Below are positions 26,567 to 34,945 of a DNA stretch of 64,000 nucleotides, piece after piece. Below the pieces are notes generated by a model, which had not been told where the DNA came from, made no database searches, and saw only the letters and a list, made by a program, of their open reading frames with translations. The position numbers and the translations under genes were made by a program. The stretch covers positions 1 to 64,000 of the forward strand of contig NZ_AKJK01000137.1 of assembly GCF_000282375.1 (NCBI RefSeq), in the 5' to 3' direction. The DNA is from Pseudomonas sp. GM50. GTDB lineage: Bacteria; Pseudomonadota; Gammaproteobacteria; Pseudomonadales; Pseudomonadaceae. Position 1 is the first letter of the stretch, and every line of letters begins with the position of its first letter.

Positions 26567-27115
26567 TTAAAGTTCGACCTTGACCCAACTCACAGGCTGA
26601 TCCAGCCAATCGGCGAATTCGTCGATGAAGCTTTGCTTGAACCCGGCCTCGAGCCAGTTGTTGAAGATGAAACCCAGGTTGGAAAAGCCGCATTCCTGCA
26701 AGAACAGAAACCCGTTGATGTCATCTTCATGCCCGCACTCAGGGCACGTGAAGTTATCGGTGCGCCCCGGCATCCAGTCTTCCAGGCTTTCGAACAATGC
26801 TTCGCCGACTTCCTTGCGGCACTCGGCGCAACCGGCTTCTTCGAGAAACCCCTTGGCCGGTGTATAGATGCAGCGCTTGGTGATGATTTCCAGACCATTG
26901 ACCGGCTCGCCGAACGGCAGCGCGTCAGGGTGCAGGACCACGGCGCGGGCGCCGTCGGCGATGGCGTGGGCCATGCGATTGCCGGTGCGGCCACAGGTGG
27001 TCAGTTCTTCTTTGATGATGTTCTTGCGCACCAGCCAACGCACGACCGCCCGGGCCCGGGGTTCGTGTACCGGCAGGGTGGAGATTTTCGGGACGATGAT
27101 GCTTTGCGAGTTCAT
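26567..27115 (-). CDS. Zinc-ribbon protein of unknown function
   Basis: Conserved pseudomonad protein of 182 residues. It carries a CAEC pair and a CPECGHEDD pair spaced as a zinc ribbon (about residues 96-128), preceded by TTCGRTGNRMAHAIADGARA. There are no Walker motifs and no membrane segments, so the label sugar ABC transporter ATPase, which I recall being attached to relatives, is not supported by the sequence. The N-terminal 70 residues may form a small helical or winged domain. It is a single gene with REP pairs on both sides. Function unknown. Confidence 0.75.
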   Translation of the reverse strand: MNSQSIIVPKISTLPVHEPRARAVVRWLVRKNIIKEELTTCGRTGNRMAHAIADGARAVVLHPDALPFGEPVNGLEIITKRCIYTPAKGFLEEAGCAECRKEVGEALFESLEDWMPGRTDNFTCPECGHEDDINGFLFLQECGFSNLGFIFNNWLEAGFKQSFIDEFADWLDQPVSWVKVEL

Positions 27116-27167
27116 GGTGCAAGCCTACTGCGTCAAATGGATATTTCTGCGGCGTGTCGGATGACGC

Positions 27168-27249
27168 CTTCGCGGGCAAGCCTCGCTCCTACAGGGAAAT
27201 TTATGGAACGACACCAATCCCTTGTAGGAGCGAGGCTTGCCCGCGAAGG
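27168..27249. repeat. REP pair, TAGGAGCGAGGCTTGCCCGCG family
   Basis: Inverted arms at 27168-27194 and 27223-27249 lie between the TauE/SafE-family gene and the zinc-ribbon gene. Confidence 0.9.
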
Positions 27250-27289
27250 CGCCAGGGCGGCCGGCAGCTTAATCCCTGACGAAATCCGG

Positions 27290-28063
27290 TCAAGTACTCA
27301 AATAACGCCCGATCAAGGCAATCCCGCTGGCCAGCACCAGCCAGGTCACTAGCCGCACGAATGCCTCGCGGGACAATTTCATGGTCAATCGCCGACCGAT
27401 CCACAACCCCAGCGCCATCGCCGGCAACAAACACAGCGCCAATACCAACAAGGGTAGCTCGGCATACACACCGGCGACGGCAAACAGGCTCAAACGCACC
27501 ACGGTGCTGCAACTGATCAACGCACTCTGGGTCGCCCGGGCCGCGTCCTTGGGCAACCGACTGTTCAAATAGATGGCATATAAGAAGCCGCCACTGCCAA
27601 ACAACGCCCCGAACATCCCGCCCACCGTGCCCATCGGCACCGCCCACCCGGCGGACAATTGCGCGGGGCGGGTTTTAATCCACAGGCTGTAAACCGCATA
27701 GGCGCTGATAAACAGCCCCATCAACAGCAGCAAAACATCGGATTTCAGGTTCAGCAGAAAAATCACCCCCAACGTACAGCCCACCGCCATGCAGGGCAGC
27801 AGTCGCAACAATTCGGGCCTCGCCACATCCCGTCGCGAGGGCAGCAAATTGCCGAACGCCGCGACGAAATCCAGCAGCACCAACAACGGCACGATTTTCG
27901 ACAGTGGCATGAACAGGATCAGAATCGGCCCCGCCACCAGCGCAGTACCAAAACCAGCGATGCCGAACACGATGTAGGCCAAGGCAACGCCCAACCCGAT
28001 CACCAGCCAATCCACCGCACCCCACGGCCATTGGTTTAACAACTCCAGCACATTCATCGACAC
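27290..28063 (-). CDS. TauE/SafE family membrane transporter
   Basis: Integral membrane protein of about 257 residues with seven or eight hydrophobic segments, matching the TauE/SafE (DUF81) family of putative sulfite/sulfonate or organic-anion exporters. Motifs include GIAGFGTALVAGP near residue 35 and the duplicated mid-protein GTVGGMFGALFGSGG. AAGGA precedes GTG 28063 at four bases; ATG 28057 is an alternative. It is divergent from a LysR regulator with a 94-base shared promoter region, so the LysR protein likely controls it. The substrate cannot be read from the sequence. Confidence 0.85.
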   Translation of the reverse strand: MSMNVLELLNQWPWGAVDWLVIGLGVALAYIVFGIAGFGTALVAGPILILFMPLSKIVPLLVLLDFVAAFGNLLPSRRDVARPELLRLLPCMAVGCTLGVIFLLNLKSDVLLLLMGLFISAYAVYSLWIKTRPAQLSAGWAVPMGTVGGMFGALFGSGGFLYAIYLNSRLPKDAARATQSALISCSTVVRLSLFAVAGVYAELPLLVLALCLLPAMALGLWIGRRLTMKLSREAFVRLVTWLVLASGIALIGRYLST

Positions 28064-28157
28064 GGTTTCCTTTTATTCCTGCGATGACTTTAGCCAGCGC
28101 CCAGCGTTGCGACTAATATCTTCCACATCGACTAGCCATCTCGAAAAGGCATACCTC

Positions 28158-29054
28158 GTGCTTTCAATCCGCCAATTGCGTTACTTCGTGGAAATCGCCG
28201 AGAGCGGCAGCTTCAGCGCTGCAGCCGAGCGACTGTTTATTGCTCAATCCGCCTTGAGCCGGCAGATCAAGGACATGGAAACCCGGCTGCAAACGCCGCT
28301 GTTCGAACGCACCGCGCGCCAACCCCGACTGACGGCGGCGGGTGAGGCCTTTTTGCCTCGGGCGAGAAACCTGCTGAACGAACTGACCAAGGCCAGCGAG
28401 ATGGCCACTCAGGTGGGCACCGGTCAACTGGGCGTGTTGCGCCTGAGTCACTCCAGTACTGTGCCCATGAGCGGTCGGCTGTTGCGAGGTATCAGCGAAT
28501 ATCTGGATCGGCACGCCGGTGTGTCCATGGACATCGTCAAACTGTCCTCCGAGGCGCAACTGGAAGAATTGGCCGAGGGTCGCCTCGATGTGGGCCTGTT
28601 GCGCCTGCCGGTGCTGCGTCAGCGTGAAGGGGTGCAGATTGTTCCGCTGTACAGCGAGCGCCTGTTGCTGGCGGTGCCGCCGAATCATCGATTGGCTGTG
28701 GATAAGTCCGCGCAAGGCATCGATCTGGCGCAGTTGAAGGGTGAAGCGTTTATTTCCATCCCTCATCCACAGCGCGGCGGCCTGAGCTATTTGTCCGCCG
28801 AGTTGTGCATGCGCCAGGGGTTCTTTCCCCAGGCGGCTCGGGTGGTGTCGCGCAAAACCACGCAACTGCAATTGATCCAGGCCGGGTTCGGCATCGCGCT
28901 GTTACCGGAGTCGATGCAAGACATCGCGCCGCCCGATATCCACTTCCTCCCCTTGGCCGACCCGGATTGCCACAGCACCGTCGCCCTCGCCTGCCGGCAC
29001 CACCCCACGGCATTGGTCCAGCAATTTGTCGAACACTTCACCCGATCGGCGTAG
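28158..29054 (+). CDS. LysR-family transcriptional regulator
   Basis: Protein of 298 residues with an N-terminal helix-turn-helix (MLSIRQLRYFVEIAESGSFS, AAAERLFIAQSALSRQIKDM) and a type-2 periplasmic-binding-like effector domain from about residue 90. GTG 28158 aligns with the conserved LysR start; upstream in-frame starts overlap the divergent promoter. It probably regulates the adjacent TauE/SafE transporter gene, and the ligand is unknown. The TAG stop codon lies inside the first arm of a downstream inverted repeat. Confidence 0.9.
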   Translation: MLSIRQLRYFVEIAESGSFSAAAERLFIAQSALSRQIKDMETRLQTPLFERTARQPRLTAAGEAFLPRARNLLNELTKASEMATQVGTGQLGVLRLSHSSTVPMSGRLLRGISEYLDRHAGVSMDIVKLSSEAQLEELAEGRLDVGLLRLPVLRQREGVQIVPLYSERLLLAVPPNHRLAVDKSAQGIDLAQLKGEAFISIPHPQRGGLSYLSAELCMRQGFFPQAARVVSRKTTQLQLIQAGFGIALLPESMQDIAPPDIHFLPLADPDCHSTVALACRHHPTALVQQFVEHFTRSA

Positions 29055-29148
29055 GAGCTGCCGAAGGCTGCGATCTTTTGATCCTCAACAATTTCAGCCT
29101 CGCCGAAAATCAAGATCAAAAGATCGCAGCCTGCGCCAGCTCCTACAG
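29051..29148. repeat. Inverted repeat, GTAGGAGCTGCCGAAGGCTGCGATC family
   Basis: Arms at 29051-29079 (GTAGGAGCTGCCGAAGGCTG...) and 29115-29148 are separated by about 35 bases. This is the second copy of the family seen at 8518-8597. The first arm overlaps and supplies the stop codon of the LysR gene. Confidence 0.88.
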
Positions 29149-29192
29149 GGGGATCGTGCATTGCGCAGGAGATTGCCTTTATCATGCGCCCC

Positions 29193-30572
29193 ATGATTAA
29201 AGATCCCTTTGCAAGACTCGGCCTGGACCGGGAAGTCCTGACTGTCAGCCAGCTCAACGGCCGCGCGCGGGTGTTGCTCGAAGACGTGTTCAGCAACATC
29301 TGGGTCGAAGGCGAAATCTCCAACCTCGCCCGCCCGGCGTCCGGCCATGTGTATTTCACCCTCAAGGACAGCGGCGCCCAGGTGCGTTGCGCGCTGTTCC
29401 GGCAGAACGCCGCTCGGGTTCGCCAGGTGTTGAAGGACGGCTTGGCGGTCAAGGTTCGCGGCAAGGTTTCGCTGTTTGAAGGTCGTGGCGATTACCAACT
29501 GATCCTCGACACCGTGGAGCCGGCCGGTGATGGCGCCCTGCGCCTGGCCTTCGATGCCTTGAAGGAAAAGCTCAGCGCCGAAGGCCTGTTCAGTGCCGAG
29601 CGCAAAGTGCCGCTACCGGCGCACCCGCAACGCATCGGCATCATCAGCTCACCCACCGGCGCGGTGATCCGCGACATCATCAGTGTGTTCCGCCGCCGCG
29701 CGCCGCAGATCCAACTGACGCTGATCCCCACCGCCGTGCAAGGTCGCGAAGCCACCGCGCAGATTGTCCGTGCGCTGAAACTGGCGGACGCCCGCGGTTT
29801 CGACGCATTGATCCTGGCCCGTGGTGGCGGCTCGCTGGAAGACCTCTGGTGTTTCAACGAAGAAGCCGTGGCCCGCGCCGTGGATGCCTGCGTGACGCCG
29901 ATTGTCAGCGCTGTCGGCCACGAAACCGACGTATCGATCAGTGACTTCGTCGCCGACGTCCGCGCCCCCACGCCTTCCGCCGCCGCCGAACTGCTCGCGC
30001 CGGATTCCAGTGACCTGGTGCGTCGGGTCGAAAGCCTGCACCGGCGCCTGGTGATGCGCATGCGCGACCGCCTGATGCGTGATCGGCTGCGCCTGGAAGG
30101 TATTTCACGCCGACTGCGCCATCCCGGTGAACGACTGCGTCAGCAAGCACAACGTCTGGATGATCTGGACATGCGCATGCGCCGCGCCTTCGAACGCAGC
30201 CTCAATACCCGTCGCGAACGTTTGATCCGCCTGGAAACCCGCCTCGCCGGGCAACATCCCGGGCGGCAATTGGCGATGCTTCGTCAGCGCCTCGACAGCC
30301 TCGCCGAACGCCTGCCCCGGGCCATGCGTGAAGGGCTTAAATCCCGCCGCCTGCAACTGCAAAGTCAGATGCAGACGCTGCACGTGGTCAGCCCGCTGGC
30401 GACCCTCGCGCGTGGTTACAGCATTCTGCTGGACGAGCGCGGCAATGCGATTCGCAGCGCCGCGCAAACCCATACCGGCCAGCGCCTGAAAGCCAGACTG
30501 GGCGAAGGCGAACTGCAAGTGCGGGTCGAAGACAATCACCTGACGCCTGTCACCCTTTCTTTACTGGATTGA
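29193..30572 (+). CDS. xseA: Exodeoxyribonuclease VII large subunit
   Basis: Catalytic large subunit of exonuclease VII, a bidirectional single-strand-specific nuclease used in repair. The N-terminal OB fold (about residues 12-105; EDVFSNIWVEGEISN), the catalytic domain (about 130-330; ARGGGSLEDLWCFNEE, GHETDVSISDFVAD) and a long C-terminal coiled coil are all visible. ATG 29193 gives 459 residues; ATG 29184 is an in-frame alternative. The M23 peptidase gene starts three bases after the stop. Confidence 0.95.
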   Translation: MIKDPFARLGLDREVLTVSQLNGRARVLLEDVFSNIWVEGEISNLARPASGHVYFTLKDSGAQVRCALFRQNAARVRQVLKDGLAVKVRGKVSLFEGRGDYQLILDTVEPAGDGALRLAFDALKEKLSAEGLFSAERKVPLPAHPQRIGIISSPTGAVIRDIISVFRRRAPQIQLTLIPTAVQGREATAQIVRALKLADARGFDALILARGGGSLEDLWCFNEEAVARAVDACVTPIVSAVGHETDVSISDFVADVRAPTPSAAAELLAPDSSDLVRRVESLHRRLVMRMRDRLMRDRLRLEGISRRLRHPGERLRQQAQRLDDLDMRMRRAFERSLNTRRERLIRLETRLAGQHPGRQLAMLRQRLDSLAERLPRAMREGLKSRRLQLQSQMQTLHVVSPLATLARGYSILLDERGNAIRSAAQTHTGQRLKARLGEGELQVRVEDNHLTPVTLSLLD

Positions 30573-30575
30573 TCC

Positions 30576-31397
30576 ATGCCGCGTTTTCTAGCTCCGCTGC
30601 TGTTGCTGTGCCTGACCTTCAACGCCCACGCCGACAGTTACATCACCCGCCTGTTGAACAAACCGGTGCCGGGGGGCGTGGCAGTGGTGGATTTGGGCAG
30701 CTCCGCCCAGGCACCCAAAGCCAGCTATCAGGGGAGACCGGTATTGGTGGTCAAAGAACAGAACAACTGGCTGGCCATCGTCGGCGTGCCGCTGACGGTC
30801 AAACCGGGTAGCCAGTCGCTTAGCAGCGGCGGCCGCAATCTGAGCTTCACCGTCGGCAGCAAGAAATACCCGGAACAGCACATCACCCTGAAGAATACCC
30901 AGCAGGTCAATCCGAACCCGGAGAACCTCAAGCGCATCGAGGGTGAGCTGGCGGAACAGATCCAGGCCTACCGCAGCTTCAGCCCGAACACCCCGAGCAA
31001 TCTGCTGCTGGACAAACCGGTCAACGGGCCGCTGTCGAGCAAGTTCGGCGTGCGCCGCTTTTTCAATGGAGAAGAACGCAACCCCCATGCGGGCCTCGAC
31101 TTTGCGGTGCCCGCCGGCACGCCGATCAAGACCCCGGCCGCCGGCAAGGTGATCCTGATCGGTAACTACTTCTTCAACGGCAATACGGTGTTCGTCGACC
31201 ACGGCCAGGGCTTTATCAGCATGTTCTGCCACATGTCGAAGATCGATGTGAAAGTTGGGCAGCAATTGGCGCGAGGTGGCGTGGTCGGCAAAGTCGGCTC
31301 CACGGGGCGCGCGACCGGGCCGCATATGCACTGGAACATCAGCCTGAATGATGCGCGGGTGGATCCGGCGATTTTTATTGGGGCGTTTCAGCCTTAA
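30576..31397 (+). CDS. Secreted M23-family metallopeptidase
   Basis: Peptidoglycan-hydrolase-type protein of 273 residues. A Sec signal peptide (LLLLCLTFNAHA) precedes an N-terminal beta domain and a LytM/M23 domain (about residues 145-270). Zinc-binding motifs HAGLDF (His and Asp) and HMHWN (HxH) are intact, so it is predicted to be an active endopeptidase in the periplasm. It starts just after xseA and is probably co-transcribed, an arrangement conserved in pseudomonads. Confidence 0.9.
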   Translation: MPRFLAPLLLLCLTFNAHADSYITRLLNKPVPGGVAVVDLGSSAQAPKASYQGRPVLVVKEQNNWLAIVGVPLTVKPGSQSLSSGGRNLSFTVGSKKYPEQHITLKNTQQVNPNPENLKRIEGELAEQIQAYRSFSPNTPSNLLLDKPVNGPLSSKFGVRRFFNGEERNPHAGLDFAVPAGTPIKTPAAGKVILIGNYFFNGNTVFVDHGQGFISMFCHMSKIDVKVGQQLARGGVVGKVGSTGRATGPHMHWNISLNDARVDPAIFIGAFQP

Positions 31398-31420
31398 ATA
31401 GTTGTTGAGGCTACCGGCCT

Positions 31421-31500
31421 CTTCGCGGGCAAGCCTCGCTCCTACGGATTGGGGATGACCGCAACTAATCTGTAGGAGCGAGGCTTGCCCGCGAAGACGG
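31421..31500. repeat. REP pair, TAGGAGCGAGGCTTGCCCGCG family
   Basis: Inverted arms at 31421-31446 and 31470-31500 lie between the convergent M23 peptidase gene and the small hypothetical gene. Confidence 0.9.
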
Positions 31501-31515
31501 CCTCATTGGCGTCGC

Positions 31516-31872
31516 TTATTCCGCCTCAAGGTCCTCAATTCCGTGGACCTCCCTGTGCGCCAGACGCTCTTTGATCCAGGTCTGGGTTTCCTCCGAGAAA
31601 CCCGCCAACTCTTCAGATGTGATCAGCTCATGGGTACACAGCCCCAGCAAATGAGCAGGCGCTTCATTGCGTGAGTGACCGAAAACGCCAAACGCCCAAT
31701 ACAGCTCCTGCTGACCGGCCTTCAACCTTTCTTCACTGGCTTCAATACGCTCATAAGGCGCCAGGCTTTTATCCAGCACCGTACGCTCGACCTCCTCCAT
31801 GATCCGGGTACACATCCGCTCATGGGCTACTGGGCGCAGCGTGCTATAGAGCTTCCAATCCGACTCGTTCAT
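31516..31872 (-). CDS. Hypothetical protein
   Basis: Unrecognised acidic protein of 118 residues, mostly helical (many Glu, Leu and Arg), with no signal peptide or membrane segment. Landmarks are WKLYSTLRPVAHERM near the N-terminus and LAHREVHGIEDLEAE at the C-terminus. ATG 31872 is preferred, with AGGAG six bases upstream. It is divergent from leuA across a gap of about 400 bases. The sequence looks like a conserved small cytoplasmic protein of unknown role. Confidence 0.7.
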   Translation of the reverse strand: MNESDWKLYSTLRPVAHERMCTRIMEEVERTVLDKSLAPYERIEASEERLKAGQQELYWAFGVFGHSRNEAPAHLLGLCTHELITSEELAGFSEETQTWIKERLAHREVHGIEDLEAE

Positions 31873-32100
31873 CGCCAACTCCTGCTTCCTGGTCGTCAGG
31901 TTGAGGCTTTAAGAATAGCTGCGTCGACCGAACTGCAATCGCCAACCTTCAATTGCGCATCGCTCAAACCTCGCGCAAACATCAATACAATCTCTGCCAT
32001 TCACCGCAACAAAATCTCAATAAATACGACTTTTCGAGTATTCCTCTCAATTTTTTTCGACTGCTTGCCATCCTTCATCCCCGCGGTTAGGGTTGAAGGC

Positions 32101-32178
32101 ATGAAAACCTCTCACACCCTCATTCAGCTCCGCCAGCACCGCAGCCTGTGCCTCGTCAGTGCACGACTGCCAGGCTGA
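32101..32178 (+). CDS. Possible 25-codon leader peptide upstream of leuA
   Basis: A short frame, starting MKTSHTLIQL and ending in TGA at 32176-32178, lies 90 bases before leuA. Five of 25 codons are leucine (CTC or CTG) but they are not clustered. GAAGG sits close to the ATG. A TTGCCA...TAGGGT promoter-like pair (32065-32093, 17-base spacer) would start transcription almost at the ATG. Downstream there is only a weak stem (GGCCG/CGGCC) around a T run, so classical attenuation is not clearly shown. The rest of the gap 31873-32268 holds no other gene. Confidence 0.3.
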   Translation: MKTSHTLIQLRQHRSLCLVSARLPG

Positions 32179-32268
32179 ATCGCGGTACCTCGTCTTACGC
32201 TTTATCCCCAGAACATTTGATCCACCGGCAGGCCGCCTTTTTTCGGCCCACACAATAAGGATTTTCCG

Positions 32269-33948
32269 ATGAGCATGCTCAAAGACCCGTCTTCGAAATA
32301 CCGCGCGTTCCCGACCATCGACATCCCGGACCGCACCTGGCCGTCGAAGACCATCACCGCCGCGCCGATCTGGTGCAGCTCGGACCTTCGTGACGGCAAC
32401 CAGTCGCTGATCGAGCCGATGGACGCGGTCAAGAAGCTGCGTTTCTGGAAAACCCTGGTGCAAGTCGGCGTGAAAGAAATCGAAGCCTCGTTCCCGGCCG
32501 CTTCGCAAACCGACTTCGACTTCGTGCGTACGCTGATCGAAGACGGCCACATCCCGGACGACACCACCATTCAGGTGCTGACCCAGGGCCGTGAAGACTT
32601 GATCGCACGTACCTTCGAATCCCTGCGCGGGGCCAAGAAAGCCATCGTTCACCTGTACAACGCGACCTCCCCTTCCTTCCGCCGCATTGTCTTCAATCAA
32701 GACAAGGACGGGATCAAGGCCATCGCCGTGAACGCCGCCAAGCTGTTCGTCAAATACGCAGCCCAGCAGCCGGAAACCGAGTGGACCTTCGAGTACTCGC
32801 CAGAAACCTTCAGCGCTACCGAACTCGAGTTCGCCAAGGAAGTCTGCGACGCGGTGATCGAAGTGTGGAACCCGACGCCTGAGCACAAGGTGATCCTCAA
32901 CCTGCCTGCCACCGTCGAATGCGCCACCCCGAACATCTATGCCGACCAGATCGAATGGTTCGGCCGTCACATCAACCGTCGTGACAGCGTGATCATCAGC
33001 CTGCACACCCACAACGACCGTGGTACTGGCGTAGCCGCCACCGAGCTGGGCCTGATGGCCGGCGCCGACCGTGTCGAAGGCTGCCTGTTCGGCAACGGCG
33101 AGCGTACCGGTAACGTCGATCTGGTGACCGTGGCATTGAACCTCTACACCCAGGGCGTCGACCCTGAGCTGGACTTCTCTGACATCGATGGCGTGCGCAA
33201 AGTCGTCGAAGAGTGCAACCAGATTCCCGTGCACCCACGTCACCCGTATGTCGGCGACCTGGTTCACACCGCGTTCTCCGGCTCACACCAGGATGCCATC
33301 CGCAAAGGCTTCGCCCAGCAGCAACCGGACGCCCTGTGGGAAGTGCCGTACTTGCCGATCGACCCGGCCGACATCGGCCGCAGCTACGAGGCGGTGATTC
33401 GCGTCAACAGCCAGTCGGGCAAGGGCGGTATCGCTTACCTGCTGGAACAGGAATACGGCATCAACTTGCCGCGCCGCATGCAGATCGAGTTCAGCCAGGT
33501 CGTGCAGCGTGAAACCGATCGCCTGGGCCTTGAGATGACGGCCCAGCAGATCCACGCGCTGCTGCACAGCGAATACTTGCAGGCCAACACTCCGTACGCA
33601 CTGGTCAGCCATCGCTTGCAGGAAGAAAACGGTCACAGCGCCGTGGAAGTGGAAGTTTCCAGCAAAGGTCAGGGCGAAACCAACCTGCACTGGCGTGGCA
33701 AGGGCAACGGCGCTCTGGAAGCACTGGTGGCTGGTCTGCCGATCCCGGTGGAAATCATGGACTACAACGAACACGCCATCGGCGCGGGCACCAATGCCAA
33801 AGCGGCGGCTTACATTGAACTGCGCGTAAACGGTGAGCGTGCGGTGCACGGCGTCGGCATCGATGAAAACATCACCACCGCCAGCTTCAAGGCCCTGTTC
33901 AGCGCGCTGAACCGCTCCCTGAGCCAGCCGGAAGCGAAAGCGGCGTAA
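32269..33948 (+). CDS. leuA: 2-isopropylmalate synthase
   Basis: First committed step of leucine synthesis: condensation of 2-ketoisovalerate with acetyl-CoA. The TIM-barrel HMGL-like domain shows WCSSDLRDGNQSL (metal-binding Asp) and ISLHTHNDRGTG (metal-binding HxH). The C-terminal LeuA regulatory domain for leucine feedback follows (about residues 430-555; DYNEHAIGAGTNAKAAAYIE). The length of 559 residues matches the longer LeuA type. ATG 32269 follows TAAGGA. It is monocistronic, with its own terminator. Confidence 0.96.
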   Translation: MSMLKDPSSKYRAFPTIDIPDRTWPSKTITAAPIWCSSDLRDGNQSLIEPMDAVKKLRFWKTLVQVGVKEIEASFPAASQTDFDFVRTLIEDGHIPDDTTIQVLTQGREDLIARTFESLRGAKKAIVHLYNATSPSFRRIVFNQDKDGIKAIAVNAAKLFVKYAAQQPETEWTFEYSPETFSATELEFAKEVCDAVIEVWNPTPEHKVILNLPATVECATPNIYADQIEWFGRHINRRDSVIISLHTHNDRGTGVAATELGLMAGADRVEGCLFGNGERTGNVDLVTVALNLYTQGVDPELDFSDIDGVRKVVEECNQIPVHPRHPYVGDLVHTAFSGSHQDAIRKGFAQQQPDALWEVPYLPIDPADIGRSYEAVIRVNSQSGKGGIAYLLEQEYGINLPRRMQIEFSQVVQRETDRLGLEMTAQQIHALLHSEYLQANTPYALVSHRLQEENGHSAVEVEVSSKGQGETNLHWRGKGNGALEALVAGLPIPVEIMDYNEHAIGAGTNAKAAAYIELRVNGERAVHGVGIDENITTASFKALFSALNRSLSQPEAKAA

Positions 33949-33965
33949 GTCAGTGCTGCAATGCA

Positions 33966-33999
33966 AAAGGCCCCGGGGTGAGAACCTCGGGGCTTTTTT
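33966..33999 (+). terminator. Rho-independent terminator of leuA
   Basis: GC-rich stem (GGCCCCGGGGT / ACCTCGGGGCT) with loop GAGA and a run of six T residues, starting 18 bases after the stop codon. Confidence 0.92.
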
Positions 34000-34034
34000 G
34001 TTTACTTGGAATTTTTGTGTTGCCTGTTCTGGCC

Positions 34035-34132
34035 TCTTCGCGAGCAAGCCCGCTCCCACAGTGGATTTTTGGTGTACACAAAATCTGTGTTCACACCGAT
34101 CAAGTGTGGGAGCGGGCTTGCTCGCGAAGACG
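34035..34132. repeat. REP pair, GTGGGAGCGGGCTTGCTCGCG family
   Basis: Inverted arms at 34035-34061 and 34104-34132 lie between the convergent leuA and omega-amidase genes. Confidence 0.9.
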
Positions 34133-34153
34133 GACGGTCAGGCAGCGAAAGTC

Positions 34154-34945
34154 TCAGGTGAACTCGAAGGTATCCGCATCCAGATTCGCCGGAAACCGCG
34201 CGCGATAAGCCGCCAGCTCCGCCGCGTCCAGAACGACCTTGAATACCCCATCGGCATCGCCTGCGCTGAGCAACGTCTCACCCTGGAAATCCAGCACCTG
34301 ACTGTCACCGGTATACGCAAAGCCTTTGCCATCGGTACCGATGCGGTTCACCGCCGCCACATAGCAGAGGTTTTCGATCCCCCGTGCCGGTAGCAAACGG
34401 TTCCAGTGCTGGCGCCTGGCGCCCGGCCAATTGGCGGTGTACAGCAACAAGTCGGTGTCTTGAGGATCGCGGCTCCAGACCGGAAAACGCAAGTCGTAGC
34501 AAATCAACGGCCGCACTCGCCAGCCCTTCAATTCGAACTGCACCTGCCGCTCGCCCGGGGTGAAATGGTTGTGCTCGCCCGCCATGCGGAACAGGTGACG
34601 CTTGTCGTAATGCCACACCTCTCCGTCCGGCCGCGCCCACAACAGACGATTGCGATGACTGCCGTCAGCCACCTGGACGATGATGCTGCCGGTGATCACC
34701 GCATCCAGTTTCGCCGCCTGAACCCGCAGCCATTTACTGGTGGGGCCATTTTCCGGCTCGGCGAGGGTTTCCGACTCCATGGAGAAACCGGTGGTGAACA
34801 TCTCCGGCAGGATGATCAGGTCAGCGCCGCGAGCCTGTTCCAGCAAGGGCTCGAAATGCTCCAGATTGGCCTGACGATCATGCCAGGCCAGGGTGGTCTG
34901 GATCAGCGCAACATTCAGATTGGGCAGAGCACTCAGATCACGCAT
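34154..34945 (-). CDS. Omega-amidase (YafV/Nit2-type carbon-nitrogen hydrolase)
   Basis: Nitrilase-superfamily amidase of 263 residues. The catalytic triad is visible: Glu in LPEMFTTGFS, Lys in YDKRHLFRM and Cys in PLICYDLRFP. The YafV/Nit2 subfamily hydrolyses alpha-ketoglutaramate and related omega-amides. The gene overlaps the end of the YbdL-type aminotransferase by 13 bases, so the two are coupled. This fits a glutamine transaminase/omega-amidase pathway in which amidase action makes the transamination irreversible. Confidence 0.9.
   Translation of the reverse strand: MRDLSALPNLNVALIQTTLAWHDRQANLEHFEPLLEQARGADLIILPEMFTTGFSMESETLAEPENGPTSKWLRVQAAKLDAVITGSIIVQVADGSHRNRLLWARPDGEVWHYDKRHLFRMAGEHNHFTPGERQVQFELKGWRVRPLICYDLRFPVWSRDPQDTDLLLYTANWPGARRQHWNRLLPARGIENLCYVAAVNRIGTDGKGFAYTGDSQVLDFQGETLLSAGDADGVFKVVLDAAELAAYRARFPANLDADTFEFT

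Noticed and set aside
31873..32100. Search for a tRNA or small gene in the gap before leuA
   Set aside because: The stretch is AT-rich without cloverleaf potential or a supported frame; only the possible leader peptide further on could be named.
32047..33267. Long minus-strand open frame opposite leuA
   Set aside because: Antisense shadow of leuA with no plausible start or domain.
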